Assembly: GCA_050303815.1 (NCBI GenBank)
Contig: JBNLCM010000060.1
Location: 1 to 64,000, forward strand
DNA: 64,000 nucleotides
Source: Cognatazoarcus sp050303815
GTDB taxonomy: Bacteria; Pseudomonadota; Gammaproteobacteria; Burkholderiales; Rhodocyclaceae
Reading direction: 5' to 3'
Shown: positions 59,693 to 64,000 of the stretch, piece after piece
Numbering within the stretch: position 1 is the stretch's first letter
Layout: each line of letters begins with the position of its first letter
Made by a program: the position numbers and the translations under genes
The notes under the pieces: model-generated
Told to the model about the DNA's origin: nothing
Seen by the model: only the letters and a program-made list of their open reading frames with translations
The model's database searches: none

Positions 59693-61108
59693 GACACGGG
59701 CGACGCCGCCGAGCGCCAGCACCGCGGCCAGCACGCCCGCTACCCGGTCATCGCCGAGGGGGCGGAGCAGCAGCATGGACGGGGCCGCGCCCGCATACAG
59801 CCACCACGGGAAGTCCCGGTAGCGCGGATCGACGGCAAGCCACAGCGCGCCTGTTGCGGCGCAAAAAAGCAGGCCTAGCCGGAGCCTCTCCCGCCACCGG
59901 GCGAGGCGGCCTGTGGCGGCCAGAATCAGCCAGGCAGGCCCCAGCGCAGCCACCAGTGACAGGACCAGCCACTCCCGCGGGTCGCGCCACGCGATCAGGG
60001 CATGCTCGACGGCGAGCCCCAGGGCGAGCCCGGCCCACAGGCCGGCGACGCCCCAGGCCAGCACCGATGTCCACGCGCGATGGCCGAGCCCCGCCGCGAG
60101 GGCGAGCACGCTTGCGCCGATGAGTGCGGCCAGCGGCAACCCGCCCCACGCTGTCCGCTCCGCCACGGCGCCATCCAGCGGGAAGTGCGGCTGCCCGGCT
60201 CCATCCAGGATGCCCCAGTATCCGCCGACCGTGCCCTCGAGCTGGCGCTTCCAGGGCTGGTCGAACGCCTCGATCAGGTTGTAGTCCCAGCCCTCGCGAT
60301 TGGCCCGTGTCAGGAGTTCGCGTACGAAACGGGCCTGGGCGACCCGGCCCGGTGCGGCGCCGTCGCGCTGGCGGCCGGCCGACGGCCAGCCGGTCTCGCC
60401 GACTAGGATCGGCTGCTCGAATGCATTCGCGACCTGCTGCCGGATGGCCGCGACGTGGTCGACGGCCCGATCGATCGAGACCGGCTCATCCTCCCAGAAG
60501 GGCAGGATGTGCACGGTCACGAAGTCCACCCCACCGGCGAGTTCGGGATGACGCAGCCAGAACTCCCAGACGTCGGCATAGCTCACCGGCACGCTGGTCG
60601 CGGCGCGCACGCGCGCCAGGTATCGGGCCAGTGCGACGGGTTCCTGCTCCCGGCGCAACAGGACTTCGTTGCCGACGATGACGCCCCTTACGGTGCTGCC
60701 GTGGGCCTGCGCCAGTTCGACCAATCGCGTGATCTGGCGGGTATTGGCGGCCTCGTCGTGTCCGATCCAGGCACCGAGCAGCACGGACATGCCGAGCGAC
60801 TCGGCGATGCCAGGCACCGCGTCGAGCCCTTGATCCACGGCATAGGTGCGCACGCAGGCGGTCATCGGCCGCAGCGCTTCCAGATCCTGTCGGATCTGGG
60901 CCGGCGTGATACGTGCGGACGGATCGAGCGGCGACAGGCCCGGCCGATGAAAGGGGCTGTAGGAGACGCACGCGATTCGCTCTCCGGCCGCGTCCGGCAG
61001 CATGACGGGCCGCATCGCGCTGGCCAGCCAGGCGAGAACGGCAAGCAGGGCGAGCAGGTGGACGCCGGCCAGCAGGCGCCAATCGGTGGAGGGTGGGTGT
61101 CGGGACAT
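59558..61108 (-). CDS. GH17 domain membrane protein of the glucan locus
   Basis: A 516-residue protein: TM1 (about 12-32), then a GH17 domain close to that of the NdvB-like neighbour (VIVGNEVLLR with Glu148, ILVGETGWPS with Glu238, YNLIEAFDQPWKRQLEG), then about eight membrane helices in place of the GT2 module. It looks like a GH17-membrane half protein that could remodel the nascent glucan or work as transglycosidase. The C-terminal tail is Gln-rich and overlaps the small opposite-strand gene by 135 bases. Confidence 0.85.
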   Translation of the reverse strand: MSRHPPSTDWRLLAGVHLLALLAVLAWLASAMRPVMLPDAAGERIACVSYSPFHRPGLSPLDPSARITPAQIRQDLEALRPMTACVRTYAVDQGLDAVPGIAESLGMSVLLGAWIGHDEAANTRQITRLVELAQAHGSTVRGVIVGNEVLLRREQEPVALARYLARVRAATSVPVSYADVWEFWLRHPELAGGVDFVTVHILPFWEDEPVSIDRAVDHVAAIRQQVANAFEQPILVGETGWPSAGRQRDGAAPGRVAQARFVRELLTRANREGWDYNLIEAFDQPWKRQLEGTVGGYWGILDGAGQPHFPLDGAVAERTAWGGLPLAALIGASVLALAAGLGHRAWTSVLAWGVAGLWAGLALGLAVEHALIAWRDPREWLVLSLVAALGPAWLILAATGRLARWRERLRLGLLFCAATGALWLAVDPRYRDFPWWLYAGAAPSMLLLRPLGDDRVAGVLAAVLALGGVARVLPEPANPQALAWLVLCLLLAAGGWPTGQQQQGQEGRDRGRFDVV

Positions 61109-61205
61109 CAGGGTCGCTTCCAGGCTGGCCGAACTATCCCAGACCCGATCGATCGGGGCACCTCCTGACTTGTAAGGGAATCCTGCCGACCCGGATACTG
61201 TCGGG

Positions 61206-62375
61206 ATGCTCCGCTCCCCCGTCGCCATCATCGTCGTTGCCCAGCTGCTGGGAACGTCCCTCTGGTTCTCGGCCAACAGTGCCGCCGACGACCTTATGCG
61301 GACCTGGCACATCGGGCTCGCCGATCTCGGCGCGCTGACCAATGCCGTCCAGGCGGGATTCATCGCCGGCACGCTTTTCTTCTCGCTGACCGGGCTGGCG
61401 GATCGCTTTGCAGCGAGCCGCATCTTCGGCCTCTGCGCCGTCGCCGGCGCCGGCTTCAATGCGGCCTTTGCGCTCGTCGCTGGCGGCCTCGACAGCGGCC
61501 TGCCCTTGCGCTTCGCGGTGGGCTTCTGCCTCGCCGGCGTCTATCCGCTGGGCATGAAGCTGGTCGTCAGCTGGGTGCCCGAACGGGCCGGCGCGGCGCT
61601 CGCCCAACTGGTCGGCATGCTCACCCTGGGGACCGCGCTGCCCCACGGTGTCCGCTGGGTCGGTGGCGACTGGCCGTGGCAGGCGCCCATCCTGGTCTCC
61701 TCGGTGCTCGCACTCCTCGCCGCGGCGATGATCGTGGCGCTGGGCGACGGGCCCCACCTCAAGCGACGCCATGACGCCCCGCCGCTGCGGCTCGGGCGGG
61801 TGCTCTACGCCTTCCGCCTGCCCGCGTTCCGGGCCTCGGCGCTGGCCTATTTCGGCCACCAGTGGGAGCTCTACGCGCTGTGGACAATCCTGCCGACGCT
61901 CGCCCTCGTCACCGGAGTCGCCGAGGTGTTCGGCGGCGCGTCCGCCGTGGCCTTTCTGGTGATGGGCTTCGGCACGCTCGGTTGCCTGGCCGGAGGCGAG
62001 CTGTCGCGGCGGATCGGCAGCGCGCGTGTCGCTGCCCTCGCCCTGGCGGGGTCGGCCCTCTGCTGTGCGCTGTTCCCGATCCTCTCGGATGCGCTGCCAC
62101 CCTGGGCGCTGTTGGCGCTGCTGCTTTTTTGGGGCACCACGGTGGTGTCGGATTCGCCCCACTTCTCCGCCCTGTCCGCCCGCGCCTGCCCGCCGGAGAT
62201 CGTCGGCAGCGCACTGGCCTTCCAGAACGCGATCGGCTTCGCGGTCACGATGGGTTCCATCGCATTGTGCACGCGGCTCGTCGACACCTGGGGTACGAGC
62301 ATTGGCTGGCTGCTCCTGCCCGGCCCGTTGCTGGGCCTGCTGGCCCTCTCGCCACTGGTTCGTCGCGGCGCCTGA
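61206..62375 (+). CDS. MFS transporter
   Basis: A 389-residue, 12-helix major facilitator. It starts with IIVVAQLLGTSLWFSANSAADDL and has ADRFAASRIFGLCA in the 2-3 loop and FAVGFCLAGVYPLGMKLV in helix 4. The C-terminal half has the second DSPHFSALSARACPPE loop. The subgroup is often annotated as nitrate/cyanate-like MFS but the substrate is unknown. Divergent from the GH17 gene. Confidence 0.9.
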   Translation: MLRSPVAIIVVAQLLGTSLWFSANSAADDLMRTWHIGLADLGALTNAVQAGFIAGTLFFSLTGLADRFAASRIFGLCAVAGAGFNAAFALVAGGLDSGLPLRFAVGFCLAGVYPLGMKLVVSWVPERAGAALAQLVGMLTLGTALPHGVRWVGGDWPWQAPILVSSVLALLAAAMIVALGDGPHLKRRHDAPPLRLGRVLYAFRLPAFRASALAYFGHQWELYALWTILPTLALVTGVAEVFGGASAVAFLVMGFGTLGCLAGGELSRRIGSARVAALALAGSALCCALFPILSDALPPWALLALLLFWGTTVVSDSPHFSALSARACPPEIVGSALAFQNAIGFAVTMGSIALCTRLVDTWGTSIGWLLLPGPLLGLLALSPLVRRGA

Positions 62376-62511
62376 CCGGCGGCGTGGAACGGTTTGGCGG
62401 GCATCCGCTCCAAACTCCCACGGGCGCGTGGCCGCGATGCCCCTGTAAGTACCCGCGACCAGCACCCGTCCACAGCCCAGGGCAATGTTGCCGAGGCATG
62501 GGAGCGGAACG

Positions 62512-63012
62512 ATGAAACGACGAGATGTGCTGGTGGGCGTCGCCGGGTTGCTGCTGGGGGCCGGCCTGCCCGCCAGCGCCCGCCGGGGAGAGCCGAGTAT
62601 GACCCTCGACAAGAGTGACAAGGAATGGGCCGCGCTGCTACCCGCTCCGGCCTATGCGGTGCTGTTCGAAGAGGCGACCGAGCGACCGGGCAGCAGTCCG
62701 CTCAACCACGAGAAGCGCGACGGTACCTACATCTGTGCGGCGTGCTTCCTGCCCCTCTTCAGCAGCGCCGCGAAGTACGACAGCGGCACGGGCTGGCCGA
62801 GCTTCTTCCAGCCGCTGCCCGACGCGCTGGGTACCAAGACCGACTGGAAGATGATCCTGCCGCGCACCGAGTACCACTGCAGCCGCTGCGGCGGACACCA
62901 GGGCCACGTCTTTGACGACGGACCGCCGCCGACCGGCAAGCGCTATTGCAACAATGGCGTGGCACTGCGCTTTGTGCCCGACGGTGAGGCCCTGCCGCCT
63001 CTGCGGACCTGA
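62512..63012 (+). CDS. msrB: Tat-exported methionine-R-sulfoxide reductase MsrB
   Basis: A 166-residue enzyme repairing methionine-R-sulfoxide. A twin-arginine type signal (MKRRDVLVGVAGLLLGAGLPAS) directs it to the periplasm, unlike cytosolic MsrB. Zinc ligands are Cys75/78 (CAAC) and Cys123/126 (CSRC); the catalytic Cys146 is in RYCNNG, and SGTGWPSF and GGHQGHVFDDGP are conserved. The resolving Cys (around residue 90) is absent, so regeneration probably needs another thiol. GGAG precedes the ATG. Confidence 0.93.
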   Translation: MKRRDVLVGVAGLLLGAGLPASARRGEPSMTLDKSDKEWAALLPAPAYAVLFEEATERPGSSPLNHEKRDGTYICAACFLPLFSSAAKYDSGTGWPSFFQPLPDALGTKTDWKMILPRTEYHCSRCGGHQGHVFDDGPPPTGKRYCNNGVALRFVPDGEALPPLRT

Positions 63013-63049
63013 CGCCGCCTTCGTCCGGCGTGTCGGCATGGGCTCCCGA

Positions 63050-63065
63050 TGTCGCAAATGCGACA
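63050..63065 (+). promoter_or_regulatory. NifA upstream activator sequence
   Basis: TGTCGCAAATGCGACA fits TGT-N10-ACA exactly and is a perfect inverted repeat with a two-base centre. It lies about 50 bases upstream of the -24 element of a sigma54 promoter, in the position expected for NifA binding. Confidence 0.82.
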
Positions 63066-63107
63066 GTCGGAGTCGCGCAAGGCGCTGAGAAATCAGTGAT
63101 TCGTGCT

Positions 63108-63123
63108 TGGCCCGATTCCTGCA
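63108..63123 (+). promoter_or_regulatory. Sigma54 (RpoN) promoter of the ferredoxin-nifZ pair
   Basis: TGGCCCGATTCCTGCA has the invariant GG (63109-63110) and GC (63121-63122) with 10 bases between them, differing little from the TGGCACG-N4-TTGCA consensus. It ends 37 bases before the ferredoxin ATG. AATCAGTGATTCG between it and the NifA site may be a weak IHF site. Confidence 0.8.
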
Positions 63124-63160
63124 CCGTGATCGTCGTCGATCACCTTGCGGAGGCGCTCCC

Positions 63161-63487
63161 ATGCCCAAACCCGGAAAACATGTCCTTGTCTGTGTCCAGT
63201 CGCGGCCGCCGGGCCACCCGCGCGGGTCCTGTGGCGAGAAGGGGTGCGCCCAGGTCTATCAACGCTTCATGGACGAGTTTCAGGCGCGCAACCTGTGGGC
63301 CGACTGCATGCTCACCAATACGGGTTGCCTGGGCCCCTGCTCGAGCGGTCCGACCGTGCTGGTCTATCCGGACAGCGTCATGTACAGCGGTGTCTCGCCG
63401 GACGACGTCGTCGAGCTGATCGAGCGCCACCTCGTAGCGGGCGAGCCGGTCGAGCGCTTGCTGGCCGCGCCGGGTGTCTGGGACTGA
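63161..63487 (+). CDS. Thioredoxin-like [2Fe-2S] ferredoxin of the nitrogen-fixation type
   Basis: A 108-residue ferredoxin of the Azotobacter nif-associated 2Fe-2S type (complex I 24 kDa-like fold). It starts HVLVCVQSRPPGHPRGSCGEKGC, with TTGC-like block TNTGCLGPCSSGP and VLVYPDSVMYSGV. Cluster ligands are probably Cys11, Cys24, Cys56 and Cys60; Cys29 and Cys49 are additional. GGAG precedes the ATG. Being behind a NifA/sigma54 promoter it should be made during nitrogen fixation, as an electron carrier to or around nitrogenase. Confidence 0.92.
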   Translation: MPKPGKHVLVCVQSRPPGHPRGSCGEKGCAQVYQRFMDEFQARNLWADCMLTNTGCLGPCSSGPTVLVYPDSVMYSGVSPDDVVELIERHLVAGEPVERLLAAPGVWD

Positions 63488-63491
63488 CGCC

Positions 63492-63749
63492 ATGGAGGAC
63501 ACACGTTTTCGGATCGGCGAGCTCGTCTTCGCCAGTGAGCCCATCTACAACGATGGCAGCCTGCCGGACGAGCCGGACGACGCCGTTCTCGCCGCCGCGG
63601 GTTCGAAAGGGGTCGTCGTGCGCTGCGGGCATCTGGCCGAAGCGCCCGGGCAGGAGATCTTCCTGGTGCGCTTCGAGGATACGTCCGGCTCGCTGGGGCC
63701 ACCCGTCGGCTGTCTTGCCGACGAACTGGCGAGCGAGCCACCGGGCTGA
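63492..63749 (+). CDS. nifZ: NifZ-like protein
   Basis: An 85-residue protein with the NifZ domain: FRIGELVFASEPIYNDGSLPDEP near the start, SKGVVVRCGHLAEAPGQEIFLVRFED, and a Cys before LADEL. NifZ is an SH3-like accessory protein that aids P-cluster maturation of the MoFe protein. It starts four bases after the ferredoxin stop, so both share the NifA/sigma54 promoter. Whether it is the main NifZ or a NifZ-domain paralogue cannot be told without the nif cluster. Confidence 0.85.
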   Translation: MEDTRFRIGELVFASEPIYNDGSLPDEPDDAVLAAAGSKGVVVRCGHLAEAPGQEIFLVRFEDTSGSLGPPVGCLADELASEPPG

Positions 63750-63770
63750 CGGCGCGCAGGACGGCCGTGT

Positions 63771-64000
63771 TCAGCGCACGGCGCCGTCTGCCAGCGGCAG
63801 GTTCGCGAGAGCCAGGGTGACCGCGGCGGCCGTGAACGGCTTGGGCACGAAGCCCTGGATGCCGAGCTCGATGAGACGGGCCAGCCGATCACGATCCCGC
63901 TCGGCGGTGATCAGGATCACCGGTGCTTCGCCGCCAATCGCCCGATAGTTGCGGAGGAACTCTTCGCCGCTCGTCCGCGGCATGTCGCACTCGGTGAAGA
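63771..64000 (-). CDS. Response regulator receiver domain (cut by the window edge)
   Basis: The C-terminal 76 residues of a receiver domain; the N-terminus is beyond the window. Visible are FTECDMPRTSGEEFL, APVILITAERD with the conserved Thr, and GFVPKPFTAAAV with the conserved Lys-Pro. The residue three before the Met of DMP, normally the phosphoacceptor Asp, is Glu. After the receiver there is only a short tail and no output domain, so it is a single-domain regulator. It converges on the nifZ-like gene with a 21-base gap. Confidence 0.85.
   Translation of the reverse strand, partial: FTECDMPRTSGEEFLRNYRAIGGEAPVILITAERDRDRLARLIELGIQGFVPKPFTAAAVTLALANLPLADGAVR

Overview
The window is GC-rich, densely packed proteobacterial chromosome with no insertion sequence, prophage, CRISPR array, rRNA or tRNA that I could find. 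Gene content and order suggest a betaproteobacterium, most likely of the Rhodocyclales/Azoarcus-Thauera type: def-fmt-htpX facing lysM-dprA-smg-topB, the T. ferrooxidans-type gshA next to gshB, short-form argC, a SAH riboswitch on metH, and a NifA/sigma54-type promoter in front of a 2Fe-2S ferredoxin and a nifZ-like gene. The taxonomic placement is inference; the last item implies a diazotroph.

Layout. 1-11 kb: peptidase pip, a SAM methyltransferase, a luciferase-like flavin oxidoreductase, an exported protein of unknown function, B12-dependent methionine synthase metH behind a SAH riboswitch with an attenuator, a DUF4399 protein, a cNMP-binding protein, a family 6 DNA glycosylase and an AEC transporter. 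11-20 kb: a HExxH protein, an alpha/beta hydrolase coupled to a TlpA/ScsD-like thioredoxin, a SmpA/BamE-like lipoprotein, a VOC protein, an Npt-type transporter coupled to a Tat-exported aldo/keto reductase, a receiver-GGDEF diguanylate cyclase and the radical-SAM protein YgiQ. 20-27 kb: a second SmpA-like lipoprotein (a paralogue of the first) and a complete branched-chain amino acid ABC operon with two tandem binding proteins (livK-livK-livH-livM-livG-livF). 27-34.7 kb, minus strand: Bcr/CflA efflux pump, comM, a membrane protein, an orphan histidine kinase, htpX, fmt and def. 34.8-41 kb, plus strand: a LysM protein, dprA (apparently with a non-standard start codon), smg, a topB interrupted by one in-frame TAA, and a DUF924 protein.

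41-53 kb is rich in redox and signalling genes: an FAD reductase and oxyR; a GGDEF-EAL protein whose periplasmic part carries a c-type heme motif; an orphan adenine-type DNA methyltransferase; gshA and gshB; then a compact four-gene unit of a two-TM HAMP-like protein, a seven-heme cytochrome c, a second two-TM HAMP-like protein and a bacteriohemerythrin. This unit is the best candidate for an undescribed system, probably O2/redox sensing or electron transfer. argC, a small Cys-rich exported protein, a DUF1232 protein and apbE follow.

54.7-61.1 kb, minus strand, is a putative beta-glucan locus: a GH17 membrane protein, an NdvB-like GH17-GT2 fusion and a GT39-like membrane protein, with one small membrane gene inserted on the other strand. 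61.2-64 kb: an MFS transporter, a Tat-exported MsrB, the NifA/sigma54-controlled ferredoxin and nifZ-like pair, and a response regulator cut by the window edge.

Many neighbouring genes overlap by GTGA, ATGA or TGATG, so translational coupling is common here. Start sites were chosen from Shine-Dalgarno spacing and family N-termini; residue numbers refer to the start given.
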